From Onchocerca lupi (lineage: Eukaryota; Nematoda; Chromadorea; Rhabditida; Onchocercidae): a DNA stretch of 64,000 nt. The DNA lies in the NCBI GenBank assembly GCA_028564675.1, contig JAOVVO010000209.1:1-64000 (forward strand). Direction: 5' to 3'. The position numbers and the translations under genes are program-made. The first letter of the stretch is position 1. Every line of letters begins with the position of its first letter. Positions 11,755 through 26,206 of the stretch are shown here, piece after piece. The notes under the pieces are model-generated. The model was not told the origin of the DNA and searched no databases. It worked only from the letters and a program-made list of their open reading frames with translations.

Positions 11755-14700
11755 TTAATCTGGAATGAGGCTTTTTTTCCGCCCCTCAACACTCAGTGTA
11801 CGACCAGTTGGTGGTAACGGCATTGCATAGCAGCTATCAAGATACATATGAGAAACTTCCTCTACCAGATCTGGTACAGCAGATACCATACCTAGAAAAC
11901 AATAAACAAAGAATAAGATGGCAAAAAAAGCTGAGAAACTAATATATATTAGCAATGCCTCAACACCTAAAATATTGAAAATAATTTATTATTTGATAAA
12001 AGATTATTGATCAACTTCAAAAATCAAAAAAAAATTTTTTTTTTTTTTTTTTGAAATGATACTGACCATAGATCGCAGCAGTTCTTGACTGTTGGCTGAA
12101 TTCAGGATTTAACACAAGATCTTCGCATGCCATGTTCAATTCGCGGATGAAATTTTCCACAACACCTGATTTCGTGTGATTCAGTGTAACACACATATTA
12201 ACTCTAGAAGAATACATAAGCAAATTATACCCAATAGAAGTAGAAATGAAATGATTTCGAGTTTTAAAGCCGCAAAGAATACTTGAACATCTGAATTCTT
12301 TGGCTCGTAAATTGGATTAAATTGATTGTAGTTACTTACGCAGGTGGATTCTGAAGAGTAGTCAAAACCCATCCTAGTTTATTCATACGATCTGCTAAGG
12401 CGTAGACATTGAGACCCCTCGTCGTAAACACAACAGTTGCAACATCTGATTCACATAACAGTTGTATGTGCGGACATTTTTCAATGCCGGTTCGTATTTC
12501 ACGCACTGTATTGATAATTGCCTCGATTCGTTCTGTATAGCTAAATAGCAAGACAGTAAAATTTTTAAATAAATTATATAATTCTTGAAATTCAAAACTA
12601 AGCCAATAATATAGAATCTGAAAAGTTGTCGAAAAATCTTCAACTGATGTTTTGTTTGTTATCAACTGGATCAACAGTCATATGGTAAAAAGAACTTATA
12701 TTTTAGAATGCAATGAGTAGAATAATTCAAGCAAATCGTCAAATTAGTGGAATTGTGTGCACCATAATTACATGATGACATACAATTAACGTAAAATCAT
12801 CACAGCTCCATAATAAAAAAAGAAAGATTTCAGGTTTCAAAAAAAAAATTCCTCCAATAGATTACAGAAACGTGCAAAAATAAACAGCTACTAGATAGCT
12901 GACAACTTTTTACTTACCCTTGTCTCCCGTTGTAAAGTAAAGTAGCCCATGTTAAAGCTATTGCACATCCATCTCTATTACCAGCTAAAGTAGGTGTCAT
13001 ATATATGCCACCAGGCCATTCGCTGTTGCAAAAATACTGGTGATGAAGCAAGGAGGAATCGCGATACAATATCAGCGATGTACCTAATAGATACAACTTC
13101 TGCGATGAACTGACAAATACAGTGAAAATAATAGCTACTGGGACGGAAGAAATGATTTATTTAAATTTTAAAATGTCGTGAAAAGCAGAAATAAGGAAAA
13201 AGTTAAATTACCGTTCGGGGCAAAACCATATTTTTGGACATCACAAGAAATCGATGTAACACCGGGTACACGAAAATCGAACGACTTAACTGCAAAATCA
13301 CATCGTTCCATGATGGACAGGATGAAACCACCAAGACTTGCATCAACATGCAAAGGAATGCCGTATCTTTGACTCAGCTGAAATTAATAACCACTAGTCT
13401 TCCAAAGGTTTCAAGATATGAAGTGATTAAGCATCGTATATTAAGAACTAAATTAATGAACAGTTAATATTAGTTCTCATCAAAATCAAAATGATAATAA
13501 TAAGAAAGAGCTTCAGTCACTTTATCTAATCTGCGAAAATGAATTGGGAAAATAATTTGGAATGGGTATTTAAACTTAAGTATAAAGTTGGAATAATCAG
13601 TATCCTGAATCACTTACTGCATTGCAAAAATTTTACAAGGAATGCAAAAAGACCTCAGAAATCGCTTCAATGTTGTCGATAGTACCAAATGAATAGTTCG
13701 GAGCTGAAGCTACGAGCTAGAACAAAATAAATTAGAAACATAAACATAAGCGTGAAAATACAAGACATATATTTAAATTTGTTGAATCATGACAGAAAAA
13801 AATGGGTTTAAATTTCAGAAAATTATGAATAACAAACATACCATACAAGTTTCATTATTGATAGCGCGTTTCATTGCACCTACATCAACCCGGTGGTTTT
13901 TATCAACAGCAATATGGCGAATACGCATTTGTAATACTTTCGCTGCTTTATCGAATGCAGCATGAGCAGTTACCGGCACCAACATTTCTGGATGCCTGAT
14001 CCCACGAGCAAACGCGCGATTCCGATAAGCTGAAATGTTGGAGCATGTTGCACAGAACATTTAAAGGCAATGTATGCTTTTTCCCTAAATATTTCTGTTT
14101 TTAAGTAATGCCTCTCTGCTGAGTAGCAAAGACTCAAAATGAGTAAGAAAAAAAAAAAGTTTAGTGCCAAGAACTCTGACAATTGCGTTTCTCTGTCATG
14201 TGGGTATCATCGACATTACACTGTGCAAAAAAATCTAAAAATTATATGTATACTTTCCCAAATATAACAGGAAATAATAGAACCTCAAACATTTAATACA
14301 ACACTGATTTCTGGGAAGTGAAGAAAAACAGTCACCAAAACATGCCAACATATTGCTTTCTGTATCATTGGAAGTAACTGTTCCACAAGAACCTGGCCCA
14401 CCATGAAGAAGTGACGCAATGATGCGTACAATTTCCGCTTCCATTTTCCGGCAGCCGGGAAAGAGATTAGGATACAGAGAATCCGAATATGCGAAAAGTT
14501 CAAACATCTGTAAAAACAACCAATTTATTACGAATTTCATTTTAAATCAAGAAGTAATCAAACAATTCTAAAATTATTCGCTAACTTTCTGCAGTAATGC
14601 TCGGTGTTCTTCATCGATATCTGCAAAAATTACTCCGGAAACACGACCATCGTAGAAAGAAAATTCACTCATCGTTTTGTACAATTCTGCTTCATGGATT

Positions 14701-15357
14701 ATATTACTACTTGCAAGCCCATGCTCAGGCAAGAACTTGTAAAATTCCTGCAAAATATATCATGAACAACTCTAGTATATAAACAACGTCAAACATGTTT
14801 CAAGAGAAATAGTTCAGGAACCTTTCATTATCTTCATTTTTCCTTATTTATTTCCATGTGAATTAACTAAAACACTTCAACGTGATACAATGATAGAAAT
14901 AACTGGATAGCATGATAATATAATTTTTTCAAACGTACTTTTTTCTTGTCGTACTGATGTATCGTTTCTTCAAGATCTCTTCTTGCCTTTTCCATTTCTT
15001 CTTTTATTTGGGCATTTACCCATGGTATCATGCGAAATGCGGAAAATATCTGGAAATATAAACTTACATAAGCATGCTTTTATCTGATGGAAATATCAAA
15101 TTCATGACCTCTTAAACTTAAGAAAGTAAACTGATCGGAAAAAGTACCACAGCACGAATACGGGTGGAAAGAGGACGATCTGCTTTTAGCAGTTTTTGCA
15201 GCCAAATGAAGAGACAAGCAATGGATAAAGTGTACGAGACGATTTGCCACGGTTCCAGATGGACACATGCTCGATTGAACCCAACACGACCATCATCCAC
15301 AACCTGCGCAACTAAACGCCAGGTATGCCCACCATCCAATGTCCACCATTCATCCAT
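11755..15357 (-). CDS. Sphingosine-1-phosphate lyase, divergent active site
   Basis: Eleven exons join in phase to 570 aa, close to the family norm: 15148-15357, 14939-15049, 14586-14747, 14336-14507, 13842-14029, 13654-13716, 13212-13377, 12918-13083, 12340-12540, 12067-12203 and 11755-11891. Family role: a PLP-dependent ER-membrane enzyme that splits sphingosine-1-phosphate into phosphoethanolamine and a fatty aldehyde, ending sphingolipid breakdown. An N-terminal membrane segment (about residues 39-55) precedes the type II decarboxylase fold. Landmarks are HGGPGSCGTVTS (196-207), TAHAAFDKAA, HVDASLGGF (312-320) and DVQKYGFAPNG (346-358), with the presumed Schiff-base Lys351. Odd points: the usual His before this Lys is Gln350, the usual Lys six residues later is Asn357, and the usual GGTES is NDTES (208-212). 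The gene may therefore be a paralogue with altered activity. It diverges from Nup155 across 2.4 kb. Confidence 0.93.
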
Positions 15358-17739
15358 TTACAGTCCGGTCCTGAAAATATTGGAAATGCAAGAAAACACT
15401 TTACAAATTTAGGAAAAAATGGTAGAACAAATGATCGCCAGAATTTCTGCAAACCTAAATAAAAACCACTTCTATGTCATGTAATATGTTACTTTTTTTC
15501 AGAGTGTCAGCGACAAGCAAATTTATGAGATGTTATGCTTTAGAAATAAAAGTTCGACTTTCATATCCCAAGGAATCCCCGGATTCATTAACAATTAAAG
15601 ACTGCACTCTAAGATCTTATTATGCCTCTCACTTGCACTAATACCATAAATATAAGAGATATATGAGAAAAGAAATAAGATAAATCCAAGTAAATTCGAC
15701 ATGCTCTTGTCACTAGTAAATCTGTAATGTAGAATTAGTTTTAATGTGCCAGCTAAACTTTTATCACTCCTAACATGGAATTTAAAAACTTGTCATTTAA
15801 TGTTTCTTCTGGCTGGCGTCTAAAGAATATTTTCTAAAAATGATTTAAAAATGGTTCGCATGAATATCGCAATATACGACATTATAAGACATCATTCCCG
15901 GATATCGCGATGTCGCGGAATGCTTATATCAGATTGTTACAAACAAGAGGAGTATGACCAATTGAAAGAAACGGCAAACGCTGATATCATCAGAGCACAT
16001 ATCATCTCGTAACAATTCATACCAGTCATCACTCAACGCTCTTCATTTCTTATCGTCATCATCGGTAAGCCGCAAAATACCGCAGATAAATTTGTGCAAA
16101 GATTTGAATTGAATGGATGAAAGGATGACGACTCGGTAGTGATCATGTGAGTACAGCATTGTTGTGGGGGTACTTGGTGTAACTGTATTTGAAACTTTTC
16201 AAATCTCTTGAATTGCTCCTAATGATCTCGAAAGTTAGTGGGTATGAATGCTCAATAGAATTTATTAGTAATTAGGAAACATAAAAAGCAAACCAAAATT
16301 TAAAATTTTTTTTTTGACTTCTATTCTTGAAAATTCTTGACTGAGAAACGAATCCATGATTCTGTACTGAGAAACGAATCTGATACGCTTTCTCAAATAT
16401 TCCAAATTTTCTATCATAACATTTTGAAAAATTGGCAATGATTTAATCTCTTTCGATGCAATTTTATGATAGTAGAAAAAGTACGTGGTAGATTTTTTAT
16501 ATGTGACCCAATGTGAGAATTTTTGTTATCAATTTACTTAACTTCTGACACAGTATGCAAGTATGCAAAGTATGCAGAAAAGGTCATTCACCATCATTTT
16601 TGAACTCATCTGTCAGTTGTCTTATGTTATAGTTGAAACAAAAAAATGATGGCATGCCGTAAGTTTAGAAATCATAGAGCAAGAAAAAAGTTTCTGATGA
16701 TTAAAAATCTTTATGCTTTTATTGAAAACAACATGTTACATTACATCAGGTAGATATTTTACTAAATTCTGTTATTTGCTACCTACATTAGTTAATTGTT
16801 ACTTATTAGGTGAACTAATTATTAGTCATGCTATTAACGGTGCATGTAAGGTAGCGGTTTCATTGTTTTTTATAGCAAGCATCATTTTTTTTTTTTCAAT
16901 CAAAAATTCACATCATATGAAATGTCTGCGTGGTTGTTTGGCTTCATTTTATGTTTAACATGAAGTTAAAGGGATAAGTGAAAAAGTCATGAAATCGAAT
17001 TGCTCTCAAATTAAAAGAAGTAATGTGAAGTGAAGCAGCATCTTCCATCTAGTCTCATCTCGCTGCCCGAGTAAATCATAGCACTAAGTATTTCTTTTAT
17101 CATGCCTTATCTTTTCTCATGGATAATATCAGAATCCGTTCGGATCCTGCTGAGATTCATTACGAATACTCTCCAATTATAGTACTTCAGTTTTTATTGC
17201 GCACGGAAGAAAATACGAGTGCCGGTGGCAACTGTGATCAAATAAATTATCCAAAAACCCAATATGAAAATTGCTCGTATCTTTGAGAGTCATTCGTTTA
17301 ATTGTAGGTTAGATTTTTATGTGACGAGACTATAGTAAGCTGTACGAGGAATATATTAAGCTGGAAGATATCGTTTCTTTAGTCGCATTAGTGATATACA
17401 TGAATTATTAAATTTATCATTCAACTTTTTTCTCATTTTAGCGGGAATAGTTATTATTTATCTTTTATCGAATTCGCCGAATAATTAATATTTATTTTTA
17501 GATTTGAGTATTATAAGTTTTATATGATAAGATTTTTTTTCTTAATTTCGAAATTTGATTTCTTTGGACTTTTTAATGTAATACACATATTCTTCAAGAA
17601 GAATATTTTGTAAATTTGTAGTGAGATTTGCTGTATTCAAATATATCACGCAAAACGTTATCATACTCTGTCTTTTTGTCTTTCCTTTTTGGTACTAATT
17701 ATGAAAGTTTTTCTCCAAGCTTCAATTCAATTACTAGGT
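15358..17739. other. Divergent intergenic/promoter region
   Basis: This 2.4-kb stretch between two divergent genes presumably holds both promoters. It is AT-rich, with no open frame that has exon character and no obvious core promoter element. The last bases before the Nup155 start form a TTACTAG-GT-ATG context, compatible with a spliced-leader acceptor. Confidence 0.5.
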
Positions 17740-20700
17740 ATGGAATTACATGGACAACTTGCCGGTGACGCCTTGGAAAGTGCTGCAAGCTATGTACAGC
17801 GATCCATTCTAAAAATCTGTGAAGATTCTGACTTATACTACAAATTAAAGTACGACCCCTACCAACCAGGTTAGTTCCTTCTCTTCAGATTCATACGATA
17901 GATTGGAACATACATGGTTGCCTTTGGAACATTGGATCAAATAATTGAAAAGACTGAAAAAGTACATATTTGTTATAGACAAAGTGACAATATCTGGTCT
18001 TGCTACGGGAGATTATCAACCACTGACTGACTTGGAGATACCTGAATTTGTTCATGGTCATTTGAAACCAATTCCACAGGAACTGAGAGATCAGCTGAAC
18101 AGTAAGTTTATCTCTCAAGTACTGAATTGAATTTCTTTTGTTAATATATGTATTCTTGATCCATTGTGCAAAAAAAAGTCTCGACACTTTAGAATATAAA
18201 CGGATCTGTATAATTATTTATCATGCAATAGTCGAGACGCTGATGAATTTTGTAGGTACACAAAGCATTTGCACAATGGGTTTATTACCCGAAATTGGAC
18301 GTGCTTATATGACAATTGATGCCGATCTATATGTTTGGAATTATGAAGACAGGTAAGTTTTTTTTTCTTGTTTCTTCTTTTCCTGAAATAATTATATGCT
18401 TCAGACATCACAAAACTAAACCAGTTCACTGAAAGCAGATGATAAGTTAGCGTAAATTTGTCATATTCAATTGTGTTTATATATATATTTTCTTTTCCAT
18501 AAAAAAGAATGGTACAAAATCATTTTTTCATTATGATATATAAAAATTAGACTTCAAAATATATTCTTATTCTCCTCCAAAATCATGCATCATGAAATAG
18601 ATTGAGAAGCAAAGAGGGTTCCTTTAGCAACATTAAAACAGTACTGTATATGACGTTGCTAGATTTCGATTAGCGACGAGTTCCCATCTTGACGTTTGTA
18701 ATAGTTTTTGTACAGATAAAAGAAAAAATTGTTAAGTTTTGTTTCATTTATTTTCAGTTCGGATTTAGCTTACTTCGATGGAATACCTAATACAATTACC
18801 AAAGTGGCGATCGCGAAACCGAAAGCTGGAGTGTTCCAGGTAATTTGTCATAGTAGAAATAGTTGTTCATTGACACCCAGGGCCAGGAGTTTCATTTTCA
18901 CTGAGCCATTTGTACCCTCCACTTAAAGTTAGTTTAGAATAGTTTTCGTTAGCCATAGTTGTTATAAATATGTCTTGATCGATTCTTTAGATGTATTTTA
19001 ATTTATTTTATGATAGTGTTGACAGATATTGTTAGGAAGAGTGTTGATTATACACTTTTCGTGTACATTTGGAAGTTAAGCTATTATCTTCTGTATTAAT
19101 CTTAATTTCATTCACCATACTTTTCTAATAATTGCAACAAAGTTATGCCAAACTTTTTTATTATAGATTTTGAAAATCAAAATAGTGTAACTCATCCATT
19201 AATGCTTACATTTTGAATGCTTAAATAACTAACGCTTTATTAGCTTTTTCCTAGCTGATTTGAGTTTCGAACAGTCTTTGTTCCGATTCTAACAAATCTA
19301 GAGTGATTTCTTTTTTTTTCAATTTTGTATTCGTACTACACTCCTCCTAATGCATCCTGTGCGGAAGGAGCGCCTCTTTTACAGAGTTAATTTGAGAGAT
19401 CTTTTGATATTTGATGCAATGGAATACAAGCTACCGATCTTCTGTCCTCTTCAGAACTTCTGTTCTTCAACTATTAATTCTGCGATGATTCCAGAAACAT
19501 ATTCATTGCTTGGTTATTGTGGCGACAACAAAAGAAATCGTATTATTAGGAGCAAGCTTCACAATTAATAATATGACAGTCACAGATATATCCTGTCTAC
19601 CGAACGATTTTCGGCAAGCCGATATGTATCTCCTTCCAGATGCGCTTTTTAAGGTTTTTTTTTTCTTTTCATGTTAGATAATTATCCTTTTGTAGTTCGT
19701 ACTTCCAACTATTTTTTTTATGCAGTATTTTATTGGCTTCATGGACATTGTTTCTATCATTTTCTTCATAAGATATGCTTGCCTCAAAAGAGAACAGCGT
19801 TTACAGCTGTTACTAGCCATTTCTGATCAAAATTCCAGTATTTTGGCATCCAAACTGAATAGTTACGTCTTCATTTTATTTCTTTCATCACAAGAATAAG
19901 ATCATAAATCTGAAAGTTTAGGTTCCAATTGACGACACTACTATATCGGATATAATTGCAACATCAAATGGTCGTATTTTTTTCACGGAAGAAGAAATTT
20001 TATATGAACTTGATTATCAGGTTATCTGCAAATTTTAGAACACTCTAGACACTCTTTTTTTCTTTTTAAATGTTGAATTCGTTTCATATAGTATTTTCAT
20101 TTCACATTATTGTTTAAAGTTTATATCTTTTTTCCATATTTAGTTCCTTCTTTAGTTTGGTTAAAGCAAATAGAATAAATCTTTAATCGCTTCTTCAAGA
20201 CAGAAGAAGTCTCATCAAGAACTTTTTCCTTTTTTTTTTAGGATAAAGGCTGGTTCAGTCGTCGATGTCGTAAGATAAATCATTCCAAAAGTTTTATTAG
20301 TTATTTTTTACCTTCCGTATCTTTGATCACAGGAAAAGAAGGTAATATTTTACTTGGTCATTACATATTTTTTGAGACTTGGCAACTTTGTGAAAAGAAT
20401 TGTAGTAATGGTAGTTTTTGCTTATTAGATACATCTATAGTTTCAATTCGTGTTTTTTAATTAACTTAGATACATCTTCTATAGTTTCAGTTGTTTTTTT
20501 AATTATCAACTTCCACAACTATTGAAAAGAAATAGGGAAAAAACGTTTTTTTTTTTTGTATTGGTTGCATTCCTAATAACGTGAATATTTTAGAACGGTT
20601 GGTACGGTTATGTTTGGATGATACTAGGCATATTTTATACAGTCTTTCCGAAAATGGTTCCATACAAGTTTATGATTTGCGTGCTGATGGAAACTCAATA

Positions 20701-23700
20701 GTTAAAGTGGCATCGCTCAGCCATGGGCATATTCAGGTTCAATTTTCATTAAATTACTCGATTTAACAACGCGGGTTTTTTGGAAATGCGCTTGATAGCT
20801 ATGCATCCAAACTTTTGAATTTGGAAGATTTAGATGTTACAATCATCGTCAGCCTAATGAAGTAGAGTGTTTGATGGCTATGTTATCGTTGACGCACTTT
20901 TTACCTTTCCTTTGAATCGGGCCGTCAAGATGATCTGATTGGGCAACTCCTTTCAGTTGCTATAAATGATCTAAATTTAGGAGCTTGCTGCTGCAGAGTG
21001 CCGATCTGTGGATGCTTCTTTTTTTGCCGACATTGTAGGCATTAGTCCAGTACCTTATACGCAATCCCGATATCTACATCTTGTAAGTTAAAAATCGCCA
21101 TTATAATATCCAGACTTTACAAAAATGTTATAAAAATTCAAAGCTCCGTTTCGTTGTTTCAGTGCATATATATTATTTTAATCTTTCGAAGTTAGGTGAA
21201 AGGTGCACCTTTTTATTCTTATTTCATAAAACCGATGCATTTTTTAGAGTCAATTGCTCCAATTTTTTTAAGTATTTCTTGCTCAGTGAACTTCAATTAT
21301 TCATTTAAAGTTTGATTTATATTCAGATTGCGACAACTAGGAAGGGTGTTCGTTTATTTTTTAGCTGTTTCCCACCAGTACCGAAGAACACTTATCAAGT
21401 GGCTTCAAAATCATCTGTGATGAATTGGATGGTGTGCCCTCTTCTTTATCTTAAAATTCAAATTTCGTGGAAGACTATATTTAATTAAAAAAAAAAAAAA
21501 AAAATGAAAAAGAAATAGTCGATTGGCGAATCACAAGATTTATGGAAACTTTAGAATATGAGGTGAAGCGTTGTTATGCATTCCAATGGTGAAATTTAAA
21601 ATTTCAGGAGGGCATGAGGCCTAGTTGCTTGCGTCTAAAGCATGTTCGTCTTCCTCCAGGATATGGTATTTCACCTGTGTCCTTTCATCCGCTCTCCATT
21701 TACGACACTTTTTACGCTCATGGTATGTATTTCTTAAATTTTGATTCCCAATAATTTGTAATATGGAGCATGTGAAATTAGCTGACTTCACTAATATATA
21801 TTGAAGCATTAACATAGGTTCACAAGCAGTATTACCATAGGCATATTGGATAATTCTTTTTTTTTTCTTTCTTTTTCCATAAAAGTTGAGAAAGGAATAG
21901 AATATTTAGTAAAGAAATATCACCCTGAAGAAGTGAGATCTTTAAAAGTGAATGAAACAGTGAATAATATACAGTTAAATCATATGGTCTTAAGGACCTT
22001 TCTGAATAAGACCATGATTTTACAGAAATTGGTATTATGGCTGGCGAAGCTGGAATCGACATTTCCAATCTTTCGGTCTTTTGTTCATCAAACTTTCCAG
22101 CTTCTGAATGTCTTATAGAGAATGTGGTTAGTTTCACTTTTATCACTGCTAGATGCTTCAGCTGTCTTTATGTGCGTTTTCACTGTAAAACTGTTGTCAT
22201 TTTTTCGCTGTTCATGTTTATAATTGGATTTTTCCTTAAATTTTTCAACTGTGAAATTCTCGGCAGTCAGCTTACCAAACTCATTTTTTTTTTTTTTTTT
22301 TATTTGAGTAATATAAACTTGTAAATATTAGAATAGTTTTTGTCGCATTATAATGATGTCTGCCATTTCAAATGAAATTACTGCTGACTTGTTGAATACT
22401 TTATTTTACAAATATATTTCAGACACAGCTACGTCTTAGAAGTTTGGTAATGACGATAACAAAAACTGTGTCCAGAGCACCATTTTCGGCACGTTTTTTT
22501 TTTTCTTTTTTTTTCTTTTTTTTTTTTACATGAATACTTCCTGTGCTTATTGTTAGGAGAAACTATTTTCAACATATGTTCACATTTTTTAAAGGTATGT
22601 TGTATAATCTTATTTCAGACAACTACGCCCTCTCATCATGATCTTACACTTTCTCGAGATACATCTGGAAAATTCATTGTTTTATGCGAAAAGGTATTCA
22701 TTTTATATGATTTTTTTTTTTCGTGTGCAACTAATATACATCTACAGATTAATGATAAATAGGCTAAAGCTATACAGTGAACAGCTAGGGTTTGAGCTTT
22801 TTTTCAAAGACTAATGTTTTGCATGCAATTGTCCTAACATCATTTCCGATTTATGTGATCACTGCTTAGATCTTTTCATTGCATTTTAAATGATTATCTT
22901 CACACTTCTAAATGAAATTGAGATTTCAGGGAATACAAATCATTGATCATCGTTCTCCCATTGATATGCTACGTAATATCCTTCTTCAATTTGGATCTGA
23001 TTCATCACATGCTAGCTATTTCACGCAGTTACATGGATTGGTTAATGTTGGCGATATGGCTCTCACAATTCTTCGTACAGAATGCGGAGCAAGCAGTGCA
23101 GTGAAGGTTAACTGTATTTCAGTCATCCTATGAAAGAAATAGATGCATAACCGTATTGTCCAGCTTTTTATAACAGAGAAGGGTTAGGCGTCAGAGCTGT
23201 AAATTTCTGAAACAGTGTGCAGCTATTTATTTTTTGGGATGACAGTTGACCGTTTTCAGGACTCAGCTTTACGATTGTTTTTTATGTTGAGCAATGAAAA
23301 AGTCCGGAACAGACATTTTGTGTTTCCTTTTCGGGCAGGCAATTTGAGCCAGTGGTCGTCACCTGTTAGCGAGTCACTTTCTGATATTTCTCTGCAGATT
23401 CGCTGTAAGTTTTAATCTTGAGGATAAAAATACATTTTTGAGGATAAAGACGTTCTCAATTTTATAATCGTATTTTGCCCAAATCAACAACAGACAAAGA
23501 AAATATTCACTACTGAATTTGTTGAATTAGAGAGTTTCATCGGAAAACTACTAATACAAGTAGTTTAGAATTCTCAGATTCTTCATTTAAGCCAAATATT
23601 ATCCGACACTTCAGTTATCGATATTCTATTTTTGTTATAAAATTGTTTGGAGTATTTAATAGTTATTGCAGCTCCACTGTTATCATCCACTCCGCAGCAA

Positions 23701-26158
23701 CAGAAACGTTTTCATTCAGCAAGAGATTCCTTTCCGGAGATGCAGCAGATGTTAAGCAATGACGAAACTTCTCTATCTAACGAAATTCAAACATACGTAA
23801 GCTAATTGACTGACTCAAAATTCAGGCAGAAAATTTATTTGATTGTTAAGTTCAACTTGTCTTTAAAAAGATTTCAAAAACATATGTCTCTTCAGACTCA
23901 TAATGACTTTTGGTTGTAGGCATCGATGAGTTGTCGACATGATGCGCTCTTTCTTCATTTTTCTCGGATTGTTGGAAATTTGTGGAGCAAACCTTTATGC
24001 CAGTTGCTTCCAGACAACAAAGTATTGAGGACTGACTTTTTTTTGTATTTTTATTATTGTTTTAGCACTCATGGTTGAATTTATTGGAATATTAACTTTT
24101 AAAATTAATTTTTAATTATGTTTTGCTTCAGCTTATTAGTATTTATGGTGTTGACGAGTTGGAGTGGTTACTAAACCAGCTGATACCTTTCAAAAAGATC
24201 ATCGAAGACTACAAACTGATTGGAAATATTCAGGAATATATACAGCCACTCGATGGAGATACTCCAAACTCTCACATTGAAGGTACTGATTTAGAATTAT
24301 GATATATGAAGTGAATGACCAACAGTTTTAAGCTAGTGTCTCCATTTTAATAACCTACGGATTTAATTTTTTTGTTTGAATGTCCTTTGCAAATGCTAAT
24401 ATTGCTTCAGTGGCATCGCATTCCGAACGCCGTTCATTACTCAGTTTCCGTCAACTTCTGTCGTTAACTGTGGAGGTGCTAATGTTATGGAAAATTTTAT
24501 GCGAGCATCAATTTCACGTTATAGCAGCCCTTCTTAGTACACAAAATCGGAGCTCTCTGACTGCCACAAATTTCTGCAATATAGTATTGAGTGGTCAACA
24601 GGTAAAAGTTTTAATGCTTTTCACCACGAATACGAAAATGATCTGGTCATTAAGCGGAATACATTTTCTGATAGCAACAACAGTTATACACTGAATACGA
24701 TTGTATAGCCATGAATGATATTTCGAAAACATGATATTTTTTTTATTGGCTTTTTTAATTCACAATGCAATAATTTTACAAGAATTAAAACCAGATGAAC
24801 GTGTTTCAGTTCATTAACTTCGGAGAATGTCACTGTTTTTTTGATTACATGGTCTTAATCAGATCACTAAACAAAGGATTAATTATTCTCTTTTAGCTGT
24901 GTGCCGATTTGATAACATGTCTAGTTCGACACTATTTGGGTGATAATGCAACAACGACTGTGTTATGCAACGAACTGCGTGATTGTTGTCCTTCACTTTT
25001 TTCTGTGGATGATGCCAATACAACGAAGGTAGGATTATTATATATCTTTTTCATAGTTAAATACAATTTTTCTTTCCAGTAATGTTTAACTCACAGTTGC
25101 AAGTTGCTAACGAGAAGTTGTTTTTTATTTGAGTATGTATGTCTGAATACATAAGAAATAAGGAACACTTTCGCATAGTTGTTACTTTTTTTCATTCTCT
25201 TTGCAATAATTATAGACGATTTGTGAAGGATTTGGTATTAAATTTATGTTTGTAGTGTGCAAGTCTGGCTTACATTTGTTTGCATTTTTGTAAAGTATTA
25301 TGATGGGCACGTAGGAAACATCATTGTTGTAGATCATCATTTGTTGCGAATTTCAGGCCACAGAAATGATCGAGGAAGTGCGTCGTTTACCGCCATGTTC
25401 GGCACGAACAGAAATATTGGCAGAAGCCGTTAAACTGTTGAAAATGGGAATTCAGAAAATCAATTTGCCAGTGATTTGTCAACTTCTCTATGAAGGTAAG
25501 AATAGCTTATTTATTATTGGTTTTTTTGACTTCTGTTTTATTTTTATTAAGTTTTCGTGTAGGAAACGTGAATCACAGTTCACTGAAGCGAAGAAATAAT
25601 TTTAGTATGTCTAAATTAATTGACGATATTTTCTGTTTTTATAGTAAGTGTTCCATCCCACACTTTGGGCTTTAAAAAAAACGTAACCACTGAATATTAA
25701 GATATGACAGGAAACTGACATTATCATTTTCAAACTGTCTCATCATTGATGTGACTGTAGCACGATAGATAGGAGAAGATTTGGCTTTGCCAATTTATAA
25801 TCGAATAACTATCTATTTCTAGAAACGGTTAAAAAAGAAGAAGACGGGGTGGGAGTAAGTATGTAAATATGTTGCTGTCGCTTTTATTATCAAGGAAATA
25901 TTTAGTTTTATTAGTACTGATTTTGTTTTCATTAATATCTCCAAAGGCTTATTTGTTTTTTTTAGTAATATGTTATTGTTTTAGTAGATTATGTGGAAGG
26001 GATAGTAGATTTGGCTTTGGAACGCGCGGAACGTGATGATTCAAAGTTACTGGCTGTAATGGCATACAAGAATCACTGTGGAGAAAATGATATATTTGCC
26101 CAGGAAGCATTTGCAAGAAGGTTTGTCTAAGCTTTAGATTGGTTGCCGTATAGTATGA

Positions 26159-26206
<48 letters not shown>

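Noticed and set aside
17701..17739. In-frame upstream ATG as the Nup155 start
   Set aside because: A TACTAG acceptor lies between it and the ATG at 17740, and the extra residues are not expected from the family. Kept only as an alternative.
21818..22020. Extra Nup155 exon beginning GTTCACAAGCAG or the Lys-rich frame at 21880-21950
   Set aside because: Both break the phase or hit stops. Joining exon 11 directly to 22026 keeps the frame and the family alignment.
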